Part shown: piece by piece, positions 30,503 through 40,203 of the stretch
Numbering within the stretch: position 1 is the stretch's first letter
Layout: every line of letters begins with the position of its first letter
NCBI GenBank assembly: GCA_902632275.1
Contig: CACPBW010000005.1
Coordinates: 1 to 45,675 of the forward strand
Length of the DNA: 45,675 nt
From: an uncultured Pelagibacteraceae bacterium
GTDB lineage: Bacteria; Pseudomonadota; Alphaproteobacteria; Pelagibacterales; Pelagibacteraceae
Reading direction: 5' to 3'
Notes under the pieces: generated by a model
What the model was told of the DNA's origin: nothing
Seen by the model: only the letters and a program-made list of their open reading frames with translations
Databases searched by the model: none
Made by a program: the position numbers and the translations under genes

Positions 30503-30562
30503 TTCTGATCAAGAGTGTAAACGTTTCCCTTAAGATTATCTCCCTCACATTCTTGATCAGAA
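30503..30562. other. Intergenic inverted repeat / candidate structured RNA element
   Basis: Perfect 12-bp arms TTCTGATCAAGA (30503-30514) and TCTTGATCAGAA (30551-30562), extendable by G-U plus 3 bp; 28-nt loop; inside a 186-nt intergenic gap. Confidence 0.6.
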
Positions 30563-30567
30563 GACCC

Positions 30568-30587
30568 TTTATCTCACTTTATCTCAC
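30568..30587. repeat. Perfect tandem 10-mer TTTATCTCAC x2
   Basis: Read directly: TTTATCTCACTTTATCTCAC, followed by TTT. Confidence 0.9.
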
Positions 30588-30622
30588 TTTGAAAAATAAA
30601 AATTTCAAATATAAATACAAAA

Positions 30623-31324
30623 ATGAATTTTATAAAAAACTATCAATTTAGCTTAGTGCGGAAAAGTCAAAAGATTGTTTTGTATTTATTTTTAATTGTC
30701 CTGATGCTTGGTTTATTTGAAGCTTTGATACTATCTCCTGAAGATTATCTCCAAGGTGACTCCGTTAGAATAATGTATGTCCATGTTCCATCAGCATGGA
30801 TTTCACTTGGAATATTTTCTTTAATGGCAACTCTATCGATTATGGTAATTATTTTTAAGAATAAAGTATTTTTTTTAATTGCAAAAAGTTTAGCTCCCTC
30901 TGGATTTGTCTTTAGCTTGGTAGCTTTAGTTACTGGATCGATCTGGGGCAAACCAACCTGGGGAACTTGGTGGGCCTGGGATGCCAGAATAACTTCGATG
31001 TTAATATTATGTATCTTTTATTTGATGTACTTATTAGCATGGAGGATTTTTGAGAATAAAGATTATGTAACTAAAATAACTTCATTTATAGCAATTTTAG
31101 GATTTATAAATATCCCAATTATAAAGTTTTCAGTTGATTGGTGGTCAACTTTGCACCAACCATCATCTGTAAATATATTCTCTAAAACTACTATACATAC
31201 TACAATGCTAATACCTTTGGGCATCATGACTGCGGCATTTGCCCTATTTTCGTTGCTAATTTTTTTAATGAAATATAATACAGAATTGATAAAAATTAAA
31301 AATAAAGGCTTAGACAGATTATGA
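30623..31324 (+). CDS. ccmC: Heme exporter protein CcmC
   Basis: YVHVPSAWISLGIF...WGKPTWGTWWAWDARITSMLILCIFYLMYL; TLHQPSSV. Confidence 0.96.
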   Translation: MNFIKNYQFSLVRKSQKIVLYLFLIVLMLGLFEALILSPEDYLQGDSVRIMYVHVPSAWISLGIFSLMATLSIMVIIFKNKVFFLIAKSLAPSGFVFSLVALVTGSIWGKPTWGTWWAWDARITSMLILCIFYLMYLLAWRIFENKDYVTKITSFIAILGFINIPIIKFSVDWWSTLHQPSSVNIFSKTTIHTTMLIPLGIMTAAFALFSLLIFLMKYNTELIKIKNKGLDRL

Positions 31325-31554
31325 TTTCAGAATTTTTTTATATGAATGGTTATGGTTATTACGTTCTATCGTCATTCTTGTTCACGCTAGTTTGTTTTCT
31401 TGGACTTTACATAATAACAAAATCACAACTTACAAAAGAGCAAAATAAATTTAATGTTAAATTTGGTGAATTAAACTCTGAACAAGTAAAAGAAGCTAAA
31501 AAACAAAAAATTTACAAAGAAATAATAGCAACAGAGATATTTTCTAAAATTTAA
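31321..31554 (+). CDS. ccmD: Heme exporter protein CcmD
   Basis: Short one-TM protein YMNGYGYYVLSSFLFTLVCFLGLYII between ccmC and ccmE. Confidence 0.8.
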   Translation: MISEFFYMNGYGYYVLSSFLFTLVCFLGLYIITKSQLTKEQNKFNVKFGELNSEQVKEAKKQKIYKEIIATEIFSKI

Positions 31555-31557
31555 CTT

Positions 31558-31983
31558 TTGAATATGTATAACAAAAAAGTTAAGTTAAGAGCTTTATTTC
31601 TATTTCTTTCTATTGCAACATTAATATTAACTATTTTTTTGGTTCTAAAAGCATTAGAAGAAAATGTCGTTTATTTTCTATCTCCAACAGAAATCAAAAA
31701 TTTAAATGAAACAACAACAGAGAAAATTAGACTAGGTGGAATGGTAAAAGATCAATCTATTAAAATTAACTCTGATAAAATAAACTTTATCATTACTGAT
31801 TTTAAAAATGAAATTAATGTTACTTATTCGGGTATAGTTCCAAATCTATTTCAAGAAGGCAAGGGTGTTGTTGCCGAAGGTATTCTTAGAGATAAAAATT
31901 ATTTTAAAGCAGAAAAGATACTGGCCAAACACGATGAGAATTATATTCCCCCTGAGGTTAAAGCCAGTTTAGGAGAAAAGTAA
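31558..31983 (+). CDS. ccmE: Cytochrome c-type biogenesis protein CcmE (TTG at 31558 or ATG at 31564)
   Basis: RLGGMVKD...[21 protein letters not shown]...[12 protein letters not shown] heme-binding motif. Confidence 0.95.
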   Translation: MNMYNKKVKLRALFLFLSIATLILTIFLVLKALEENVVYFLSPTEIKNLNETTTEKIRLGGMVKDQSIKINSDKINFIITDFKNEINVTYSGIVPNLFQEGKGVVAEGILRDKNYFKAEKILAKHDENYIPPEVKASLGEK

Positions 31984-31984
31984 A

Positions 31985-33877
31985 TTGATTTTAAATTATT
32001 TAGGTAACTTTGCACTCTTATTTTGTTTAATAATTTCACTAGTAATATTTATTACCTCAATATCAAGTTTAAACAACAAAAATTCTTTTTTAAAAAAAAA
32101 CTTAAATGAATTACTTTTTTTTAAATTTTTTTTTGCTGTTCTAAGTTTTTCAAGTCTTATAATTTTATTTGTTATCTCTGAGTTTAGTAATGAAACTGTT
32201 CTAAATAACTCACATATTTCAAAACCTTTGTTTTATAAAATATCAGGTACATGGGGTAATCATGAAGGCAGTCTACTTCTCTGGCTACTAGTTTTAACTT
32301 TTTTTGCCTTTTTTTACTACTTGAATTCTAAAAATAGGCCGATAGATGAAAGATTATTAACAATATTGTTTCAAGAAGTAATAATTTTAGGTTTTCTATT
32401 TTTTTTATTAAAAGCTTCTAATCCTTTCAATATTATTTACCCTGTACCAAAAGAAGGTTTAGGTCTGAATCCAATCTTACAAGATCCATTATTAGCTATT
32501 CATCCTCCTGTTCTTTATTTAGGATACGTAACTACTTCAATAGTATTTTCCTCTTCATTAGCTGGATTGATAAAGGGAAATATAAATAATTTGTGGGCTA
32601 AAGATATAAAAAAGTGGGTTTTTATATCCTGGACATTTTTAACTTTAGGTATTCTCCTTGGATCCATTTGGGCTTACTATGAACTAGGTTGGGGAGGTTT
32701 TTGGTTTTGGGACCCTGTTGAAAATATTTCTCTAATGCCTTGGTTAAGTCTTACTGCGCTTGTCCATTGTGTGTTAGCTTTGGAAAAAAGATCAATTTTA
32801 CATTCGTGGACTGTCATACTTTCTATTATTACCTTTACACTAGGTATTTGTGGAACTTTTCTTGTTCGATCCGGAATATTAAATTCAGTCCACACTTTTG
32901 CAAATGATCCGGAAAGAGGATTATACATATTATTCTTTTTATTTTTCTTAATTTTTTTATCAGTTTTTATTTATTTTATTTATGAAGATAAATTTGAATT
33001 GAATAATAAAAATTTAAATCTTTATACTAAAGAAACTTCAATAATTCTAAATAACTGGTTTGTAATGTATTTTTTGTCGGTTATTTTGATTGGCACGGTA
33101 TATCCTATTTTTCTAGAAGTTTTATCTAATGAAAAGATTTCAGTAGGCCCACCATTTTTCAATAAATTAATAATTCCTTTTTTAATTCCATTTTTAATTT
33201 TTATGTCAATTGGTCCAAATTTAAAATGGATAAAAAATAACTATTTCTCAAAAAAGTTAAAATTGATAATTATATTTATTTTGAGCATTATTTTATCAAT
33301 ACTAGTCTCGAAATTTTTTGGAAATACCGCATTAAATATAACAATATTATTAGCGGCAAGCCTTTATCTTTTTATTATTACTATCAAAGATTTAATTAAA
33401 AAAGGTTTTAAAAATTATTCACAAACAATTTCTCATTTTGGTTTTAGTTTGTTAGTTTTAAGTATATTGTTAAATAGCATTTTCTCTAGCGAGATAACCT
33501 CAAACATGCGTGTTGGTGATGAAATAAAGTTCTCCAATAAAATAATAAAATTACAAAAACTCGAAAACACTACAGAAGCAAACTTTTTAAAGTTAATTGC
33601 TTATTTTAAAATTGAGGAAAAAAATAAAACAGAATTAGTTTTAGAACCAGAAATAAGAATTTACGATAAACCAGAGACAATAACAAGTGAGGCAGCAATT
33701 AAGACAGATGTTTTTAAAGATAGATTTTTAGTTATCAATCTTGTCAAAGAAAATGAATACTTGAATGTAAGATATCAAGAAAAACCTTTTATGTTATGGA
33801 TTTGGATTTCAGCAATTATAATTTCTTTAGGGGGAATTATAAATATTTTTAAAAAAAATGAAAAACAGATATTATAA
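31985..33877 (+). CDS. ccmF: Cytochrome c heme lyase subunit CcmF (TTG start)
   Basis: WGNHEGSLLLWLL, HPPVLYLGYV, ELGWGGFWFWDPVENISLMPWL, GICGTFLVRSGILNSVHTFA. Confidence 0.96.
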   Translation: MILNYLGNFALLFCLIISLVIFITSISSLNNKNSFLKKNLNELLFFKFFFAVLSFSSLIILFVISEFSNETVLNNSHISKPLFYKISGTWGNHEGSLLLWLLVLTFFAFFYYLNSKNRPIDERLLTILFQEVIILGFLFFLLKASNPFNIIYPVPKEGLGLNPILQDPLLAIHPPVLYLGYVTTSIVFSSSLAGLIKGNINNLWAKDIKKWVFISWTFLTLGILLGSIWAYYELGWGGFWFWDPVENISLMPWLSLTALVHCVLALEKRSILHSWTVILSIITFTLGICGTFLVRSGILNSVHTFANDPERGLYILFFLFFLIFLSVFIYFIYEDKFELNNKNLNLYTKETSIILNNWFVMYFLSVILIGTVYPIFLEVLSNEKISVGPPFFNKLIIPFLIPFLIFMSIGPNLKWIKNNYFSKKLKLIIIFILSIILSILVSKFFGNTALNITILLAASLYLFIITIKDLIKKGFKNYSQTISHFGFSLLVLSILLNSIFSSEITSNMRVGDEIKFSNKIIKLQKLENTTEANFLKLIAYFKIEEKNKTELVLEPEIRIYDKPETITSEAAIKTDVFKDRFLVINLVKENEYLNVRYQEKPFMLWIWISAIIISLGGIINIFKKNEKQIL

Positions 33878-34382
33878 ATACTCAATTGTAATTTTTCTTA
33901 TATTTACATTTTTTATTTTTTATTATGGATTAAAAGAAAAAAATATTTATACACCAGATGATATAAAAACTAAAAAGTTTCCAAATTTAATTCTTAATGA
34001 CTTTTATACTAATAGCGAAACCTCGTTTGACGATATTTTGATAGGAAGCAATTATTATCTTGTAAATATTTGGGCCTCTTGGTGCTTACCATGCAGGGAA
34101 GAGCATCCGTATTTAGTTCAGCTAAAAAAAAATTCATCTATTAAAATTATTGGTATTAACTATAAGGATAAAAGAGATAATGCGTTAAAATTTCTTGATG
34201 AATATGAGAATCCATATTTAATTATATTGACTGACAATAATGGAATGGCTTCTATTGAAATTGGAGCATATGGAGTTCCAGAAAGTTTTATTTTAAATAA
34301 AGAAAAAAAAATTATTAAAAAAATTATTGGTCCAATTGATAAAAAAAAATTTAATGAAATTAAAGAACTAATAAAAAAATGA
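33858..34382 (+). CDS. ccmG: Thiol:disulfide interchange protein CcmG/DsbE
   Basis: LVNIWASWCLPCREEHPYL thioredoxin motif; GAYGVPESFILNKE. Confidence 0.93.
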   Translation: MKNRYYKYSIVIFLIFTFFIFYYGLKEKNIYTPDDIKTKKFPNLILNDFYTNSETSFDDILIGSNYYLVNIWASWCLPCREEHPYLVQLKKNSSIKIIGINYKDKRDNALKFLDEYENPYLIILTDNNGMASIEIGAYGVPESFILNKEKKIIKKIIGPIDKKKFNEIKELIKK

Positions 34383-34753
34383 AAACTAGAATAATATTAT
34401 ATATAATTTTTTTATTATTAGCTTTTTCTAAATCTTCATTTTCTAATGATCAAAAATTAGAAAATAAAATTAATAAAAATTTAAGATGCTTAATTTGTCA
34501 AGGGCAATCTATTTATGACTCACAATCCGACTTCGCTGAAAGCATGAAATTAGTAGTAAAGCAAAAGATAGAATCTGGTATGAGTGAAGAGGAAATATAT
34601 TCATTTTTCAAAATACAATATGGTGAGTGGATATTGTACGATCCGCAGTTTAATACTAAAAATTTTGCCCTTTGGTTGCTTCCAATTCTTGTTTTTTTGG
34701 TAGGAGGAATAGTAATTTTGAAAAAATTTAGAGTTTCAAAGAAAAGATTATAA
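34379..34753 (+). CDS. ccmH: Cytochrome c-type biogenesis protein CcmH
   Basis: LRCLICQGQSIYDSQSDFAESMK...YGEWILYDPQFNTKNFALWLLP. Confidence 0.95.
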   Translation: MKTRIILYIIFLLLAFSKSSFSNDQKLENKINKNLRCLICQGQSIYDSQSDFAESMKLVVKQKIESGMSEEEIYSFFKIQYGEWILYDPQFNTKNFALWLLPILVFLVGGIVILKKFRVSKKRL

Positions 34754-34775
34754 GTTATATTAAGTTTATAAATTT

Positions 34776-35297
34776 ATGAAAAATAAAAATTTAAATTTTT
34801 TTTGCTTTGTTTTAATTATTATTTTTTTGACAACATCACTTAAAAGTGATGAGGTAAAAAAATTAATTGATCCTCATGAGTATAATTTTTTTACTGGAAT
34901 GTTTGATTTTAGCGATGAAGGAAAAAAATCTACTTTAGTAGGAATTCAGCATCAAAACGAAAATTTATTTAAGGATACTTTTTTAGGAACACTCTCACCT
35001 GTTACAGGATTTTTAGTAACTGGAGATGCTGCAACATATCTATATACAGGTGTTCAAGCAGAATATAATTTAGGTAAGATTAATCTTACACCAAGCTTTA
35101 CACCCGGATTGTATGGGCAAGGTGACGGTAAAGATTTAGGTCACATTGTTGAGTTCAAAAGCGAATTACAACTATCATTCGATTTATTTAAAGATTCTGA
35201 ATTAGGTTTTTCATATAATCATATTTCTAATGCTAGTATTGGGGAAAAGAATCCTGGGGCAAATAGTTATATGTTTAATTTCATGAAAAAATTTTAA
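34776..35297 (+). CDS. PagL-like acyloxyacyl hydrolase (lipid A 3-O-deacylase family)
   Basis: Signal peptide; beta-barrel-like pattern; C-terminal LGFSYNHISNASIGEKNPGANSYMFNFMKKF (HxSN motif). Confidence 0.8.
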   Translation: MKNKNLNFFCFVLIIIFLTTSLKSDEVKKLIDPHEYNFFTGMFDFSDEGKKSTLVGIQHQNENLFKDTFLGTLSPVTGFLVTGDAATYLYTGVQAEYNLGKINLTPSFTPGLYGQGDGKDLGHIVEFKSELQLSFDLFKDSELGFSYNHISNASIGEKNPGANSYMFNFMKKF

Positions 35298-35306
35298 TTT
35301 TTACTC

Positions 35307-36458
35307 ATGAGATTAAAAGATTGCCATAACTTTCAAGATTTTAGAAAATTAGCAGAAAAAAAACTTCCAAGTCCAATATTTCACTACATTGATGGAGCCG
35401 CAGATGATGAAATTACTTACAGTCGCAATACATCAGCTTTTAACGATGTAGATCTTGTGCCAAATGTTTTAAGAGGAGTAGAAAATGTTGATTTATCAAC
35501 TACGATTTTTGGAAAAAAAATTGATTTACCTTTTTATTGTTCACCTACAGCCTTACAAAGACTTTTTCACTATGATGGTGAAAGAGCAGTAGGTAAAGCA
35601 GCAAAAAAATTTAATACTATGTTTGGAGTATCAGCTCTTGCTACAGTTAGTGTAGAGGAAATATCCTCTATGATTGATACTCCTAAAATGTTTCAGTTTT
35701 ATTTTCACAAAGATAGAGGTTTAAATGACTCTTGTTTAGAGCGTGCTAAAGCGGCAAAGTTTGATGTTATGGCTCTAACAGTTGATACAATTACAGGAGG
35801 TAATAGAGAAAGGGACCTTAGAACTGGTTTTACATCTCCTCCAAAATTAACTTTAGCAAGCTTGTTTAGTTTTGCTACAAAACCAATGTGGGGAATAAAC
35901 TATATTACTAAAGGGAAATTTGAATTACCTCATTTACAAGATTACGTAAAAGAAGGCACTAGCACAAATACATCTATTGGTAATTATTTTTCTACAATGT
36001 TAGACCAATCAATGAATTGGAAAGATGCAGAGAAATTATGTGCTCAGTGGAATGGTCATTTTGCACTTAAAGGAGTGATGAGTGTTGAAGATGCAAAAAA
36101 AGCAGTCGATATTGGATGCACTGGTATAATGGTTTCAAATCACGGAGGGAGACAACTTGATGGTTCAAGATCTCCATTCGATCAGTTGGCGGAAATTGTT
36201 GATGCTGTTGGTGATAAAATTGATGTAATTTGTGAAGGTGGATTTCAAAGGGGTACTCATATGTTGAAAGCTTTATCACTTGGCGCAAAGGCATGCGCAG
36301 GTGGAAGATTATATTTATATGCATTGGCAGCTGCTGGACAAGCTGGCGTCGAGAGAGCTTTAGGTCAATACAAAGCTGAACTAGAGAGAGATATGAAACT
36401 TATGGGATGTACTAAGATAAGTGATCTCAGCAGGAAAAATTTAAGATTTAGAGTTTAA
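35307..36458 (+). CDS. FMN-dependent alpha-hydroxy-acid dehydrogenase, copy 1
   Basis: LPSPIFHYIDGAADDE, LTVDT, ALKGVMSVEDAKKAVDIGCTGIMVSNHGGRQLDGSRSPFDQ. Confidence 0.94.
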   Translation: MRLKDCHNFQDFRKLAEKKLPSPIFHYIDGAADDEITYSRNTSAFNDVDLVPNVLRGVENVDLSTTIFGKKIDLPFYCSPTALQRLFHYDGERAVGKAAKKFNTMFGVSALATVSVEEISSMIDTPKMFQFYFHKDRGLNDSCLERAKAAKFDVMALTVDTITGGNRERDLRTGFTSPPKLTLASLFSFATKPMWGINYITKGKFELPHLQDYVKEGTSTNTSIGNYFSTMLDQSMNWKDAEKLCAQWNGHFALKGVMSVEDAKKAVDIGCTGIMVSNHGGRQLDGSRSPFDQLAEIVDAVGDKIDVICEGGFQRGTHMLKALSLGAKACAGGRLYLYALAAAGQAGVERALGQYKAELERDMKLMGCTKISDLSRKNLRFRV

Positions 36459-37609
36459 TGAATATTTCTGATTGCAGAAATTTTAAAGATTTTAGAAAAC
36501 TTGCAAAAAAAAAACTTCCAGCACCTATTTTTCATTATATAGATGGTGGCGCTGACGATGAAGTTACATTAAGAAGAAATACTAGCGCATTTGATGATTG
36601 TGATTTAATACCAAATATTTTAGCGAGTGTTGGCAAGCCAGATCTATCTACAACAATTTTTGGCAGAAAAATAGATTTACCTATTTTTCTTTCCCCAACT
36701 GCAATGCAAAGATTGTACCATCCAGATGGAGATAAGGCTTCGGCGAGAGCTGCTGAGAAATTTGGAACATTTTACAGCATGTCAACAATGGCAAACAATT
36801 CAATCGAGGAAATATCAAATATTTCAAGTGGTCCGAAATTGTTTCAGCTTTATGTACATAAAGATAAATCTATTACAGACGATTTATTAGATAGATGTAA
36901 AAGATCAAGATTTGACGGCATGTGTCTTACCGTAGATACTTTAGTTGCAGGAAATAGAGAAAAAGATTACAGAACTGGTTTTACAACACCTCCAAAGCTA
37001 ACTTTAAATAGTTTGTTTAGCTTTGCATTAAAACCATCATGGGTACTAAGTTATCTAACAAATAAAAAATTTGAATTATCAAATGTTGTAAAAAAGACTG
37101 ATAAAGGAACAAATATTGCTAAATCAGTAATAGATTATATTAACGAACAATACGATCCAAAGATGAATTGGAAAGATGCTGAGTATTGTGTAAAAAAATG
37201 GAATGGTCCATTTGCGTTAAAGGGTGTCATGTCTGTAGAGGATGCGAAACGTGCTATTGATATTGGATGTACTGCTATAATGGTATCCAACCATGGAGGA
37301 AGACAATTAGATGGTTCGCGTTCTCCGTTTGATCAAATAAAAGCTATTTCAGATGCAGTTGGAGATAAGTTAGAGATAATACTTGATGGAGGTATAAGGA
37401 GAGGAACACATGTTCTCAAGGCCTTGGCAGCTGGTGCAAAAGCTTGTAGTTTCGGTAAAATGTTTCTGTTTTCCTTGAGCGCAGGTGGCCAACAAGGCGT
37501 TGAACATTTATTAAAAATGATGCATGATGAAATAAATAGAAATATGATTTTGATGGGTTGTAAAAATTTATCAGAGTTAAATAGTTCAAAAATAATTTAT
37601 AGAAAGTAG
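36458..37609 (+). CDS. FMN-dependent alpha-hydroxy-acid dehydrogenase, copy 2
   Basis: LPAPIFHYIDGGADDE, SPTAMQRLYHPDGD, SNHGGRQLDGSRSPFDQ, LDGGIRRGTHVLKAL; same length (383 aa) as copy 1, TAATG overlap. Confidence 0.94.
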   Translation: MNISDCRNFKDFRKLAKKKLPAPIFHYIDGGADDEVTLRRNTSAFDDCDLIPNILASVGKPDLSTTIFGRKIDLPIFLSPTAMQRLYHPDGDKASARAAEKFGTFYSMSTMANNSIEEISNISSGPKLFQLYVHKDKSITDDLLDRCKRSRFDGMCLTVDTLVAGNREKDYRTGFTTPPKLTLNSLFSFALKPSWVLSYLTNKKFELSNVVKKTDKGTNIAKSVIDYINEQYDPKMNWKDAEYCVKKWNGPFALKGVMSVEDAKRAIDIGCTAIMVSNHGGRQLDGSRSPFDQIKAISDAVGDKLEIILDGGIRRGTHVLKALAAGAKACSFGKMFLFSLSAGGQQGVEHLLKMMHDEINRNMILMGCKNLSELNSSKIIYRK

Positions 37610-37623
37610 ATTGGAGATTTTAA

Positions 37624-38787
37624 ATGAAGTTAGCAAAAAGTTTAGATAGATTAGGAACAGAAACAGCATTTAGCGTTCTCGCAGAGGCTAAAAAGTTAGA
37701 AGCACAGGGCAAACCTATGATTCACTTAGGATTAGGTCAGCCAGATTTTAAAACTCCAAAACATGTTGTTGATGCTGCTAAAAAAGCTTTGGATGACGGT
37801 CATCATGGATATGTGATGTCAAATGGTATTCCTGAATGTAGACAAGCTGTAACTAGATGGATTAAAAAAAGATATAATGCAGATGTAAGTGCTGAAAGAA
37901 TATTAATTATGCCAGGGGGAAAACCTACCATGACATATGCAATTCAATGTTTTGGTGAGCCAGGAGCTGAAATTATCAATCCAACTCCAGCTTTCCCAAT
38001 TTATGAGTCTATGATAAATTATACAGGAGCAACTTCTGTGAAATATGATTTAACTGAGGATAAAGATCTTAAATTTAGTGCTGATAAAATTCTTTCATTA
38101 ATAACTGCTAAAACGAGACTATTGGTTTTAATAAACCCTAATAATCCAACAGGAAGTTTTGTTGAAAAACAAGAAATTGACAAACTAGCTGAAGGTTTAA
38201 AAAAACATCCACATGTAACTATTTTAAGTGACGAGATTTATAGTCGACAAATATTTGATGGAAAAGAAATGCCATCTTTTTTCAACTATCCTGAATTAAG
38301 AGATAGATTAATTGTTTTAGAAGGATGGAGTAAAGCTTACTCGATGACTGGTTGGAGATTAGGTTGGAGTTTTTGGCCTGAACACCTAGTTGAGCATGTA
38401 AATAAATTATTAATTAATAGTGTATCTTGTGTGAATGCTGCTGCTCAATTTGCTGGCATTGCTGCTCTTGATGGACCGGATGACTCTATCCATGAAATGA
38501 TGGAAAAATTTACCGCTAGACGAAAACTTATTCATGAAGGATTAAATAGTTTGCCTGGTGTTGAATGTAGTTTGCCTGGAGGTGCTTTTTATGCTTTTCC
38601 AAAAGTAAGCGGAACAGGCATGAACGGAGCTGAATTCTGCAAAAAAGCTATGCATGAGGCAGGAGTTGCAATTGTACCTGGAACTGCATTTGGAAAAAGC
38701 TGTAATGATTATGTAAGATTTAGTTTTGCAGCATCAAGAGATAATATTTCTCAAGCTCTTGACAATGTTAAAAAAATGCTAGGATAA
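37624..38787 (+). CDS. PLP-dependent aminotransferase class I/II (aspartate aminotransferase-like)
   Basis: IHLGLGQPDFKTPKHV, LINPNNPTGSFV, LSDEIYSRQIFD, GWSKAYSMTGWRLGW. Confidence 0.94.
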   Translation: MKLAKSLDRLGTETAFSVLAEAKKLEAQGKPMIHLGLGQPDFKTPKHVVDAAKKALDDGHHGYVMSNGIPECRQAVTRWIKKRYNADVSAERILIMPGGKPTMTYAIQCFGEPGAEIINPTPAFPIYESMINYTGATSVKYDLTEDKDLKFSADKILSLITAKTRLLVLINPNNPTGSFVEKQEIDKLAEGLKKHPHVTILSDEIYSRQIFDGKEMPSFFNYPELRDRLIVLEGWSKAYSMTGWRLGWSFWPEHLVEHVNKLLINSVSCVNAAAQFAGIAALDGPDDSIHEMMEKFTARRKLIHEGLNSLPGVECSLPGGAFYAFPKVSGTGMNGAEFCKKAMHEAGVAIVPGTAFGKSCNDYVRFSFAASRDNISQALDNVKKMLG

Positions 38788-38823
38788 GTATATTTTTGTT
38801 AATAGGCTTGTTATACTAATTTA

Positions 38824-40200
38824 ATGAACAACCCTTCTTTAAAACAAGAACTTACAAGTTTATTGAAAGATAGATTTTCTTTATCTCAATCAACTAGAGC
38901 AAATTATGCTAGAGGTGAAGACACATACGATCCTATTCTCTCACAGGCAGTAGTATTCCCAGAAACAAATGAAGAAGTTTCTGAAATTTTAAAACTTTGT
39001 AATGATCACAAAGTTCCTGTAGTGCCTTTCGGAACAGGAACTTCCTTAGAAGGTAACGTAGTTGGTAATGATAAGGGAATAACAATTTCTTTAGAAAAAA
39101 TGGATAAAATTTTAAGCGTTAATGCAGCAGATTTTGATTGCAGGGTTCAAGCAAATGTAACAAGAGAAAAATTAAATGAATATTTAAGAGAGGATGGAGT
39201 ATTTTTCCCTATAGATCCAGGTGCTAATGCTGCAATAGGTGGGATGGCATCGACATCAGCCTCTGGAACAATGGCTGTAAAATATGGAACTATGAAAACA
39301 GTAATTACTGGTTTGACTGTAGTTTTGCCAAGTGGAGAAATAATAAAAACAGGCACAAGAACAAAAAAAACTTCAGCAGGATATAATCTTACAAATTTAT
39401 TTATTGGTTCAGAGGGTACACTTGGGATTATAACTGAAGTTCAACTTAGATTATCTCCAATACCAGAAAGCATGATGAGCGCCATATGTCATTTTAATAC
39501 TTTGGAGGAGGCTGTTCAGACAGCTCAAGAAACAATTCAGTATGGTGTTCCGATCGCAAGGATTGAAATGCTTAATAAAGATCAAATGGATATAAGTATT
39601 AATTACTCAAAACTTAAAGATATTAAAACTTTACCTACATTGTTTTTTGAATTTCATGGAACTGAGATTTCTAATAAAGAATCAATTAAAATTGTAGAGG
39701 AAATTTCAAAGAATAATAATGGTAGTGCTTTTAAATGGGCTGATACGTTAGAGGAAAGAAACCATCTGTGGCGAGCAAGATGGGATGTTTACTACTCAGT
39801 AAAAGCATTAGTAGATAACGGAAGAGTTTATTCAACAGACGTATGTGTGCCAATATCAAAAATAACAGAATGCGTTAAATTTGCTGAAGAAGAAGTTAAA
39901 AAGTTTGGTCTTAGAGCGCCAATGGTTGGCCATCTAGGAGATGGAAACTTCCACGTTTTATTCCCTTATGATCCAAACGATAAATCTGTTTATAAAAAAA
40001 TCAGAGAATTTAGCGATTTGTTAATCGATAAAACTTTAGACCTTGAGGGCACAATTACAGGAGAACATGGAGTAGGTCTTCATAAAAAAAGTTACTTGTT
40101 AAAAGAACATCCAGATAATATACCTGTCATGAAAACTATTAAAAGAAGCTTGGACCCAAATAATATTATGAATCCTGGAAAAATTTTCGACATTAATTAA
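38824..40200 (+). CDS. FAD-binding oxidase, D-lactate dehydrogenase (LDHD/GlcD-like)
   Basis: VPFGTGTSLEGNVVG, GGMASTSASGTMAVKYGTMK, GYNLTNLFIGSEGTLGIITE, GEHGVGLHKK; no glcE/glcF neighbours. Confidence 0.92.
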   Translation: MNNPSLKQELTSLLKDRFSLSQSTRANYARGEDTYDPILSQAVVFPETNEEVSEILKLCNDHKVPVVPFGTGTSLEGNVVGNDKGITISLEKMDKILSVNAADFDCRVQANVTREKLNEYLREDGVFFPIDPGANAAIGGMASTSASGTMAVKYGTMKTVITGLTVVLPSGEIIKTGTRTKKTSAGYNLTNLFIGSEGTLGIITEVQLRLSPIPESMMSAICHFNTLEEAVQTAQETIQYGVPIARIEMLNKDQMDISINYSKLKDIKTLPTLFFEFHGTEISNKESIKIVEEISKNNNGSAFKWADTLEERNHLWRARWDVYYSVKALVDNGRVYSTDVCVPISKITECVKFAEEEVKKFGLRAPMVGHLGDGNFHVLFPYDPNDKSVYKKIREFSDLLIDKTLDLEGTITGEHGVGLHKKSYLLKEHPDNIPVMKTIKRSLDPNNIMNPGKIFDIN

Positions 40201-40203
40201 AAT

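Noticed and set aside
36067-36324. 85-aa minus-strand ORF in hydroxyacid dehydrogenase copy 1
   Set aside because: Low-complexity His/Gln/Leu-rich antisense artefact
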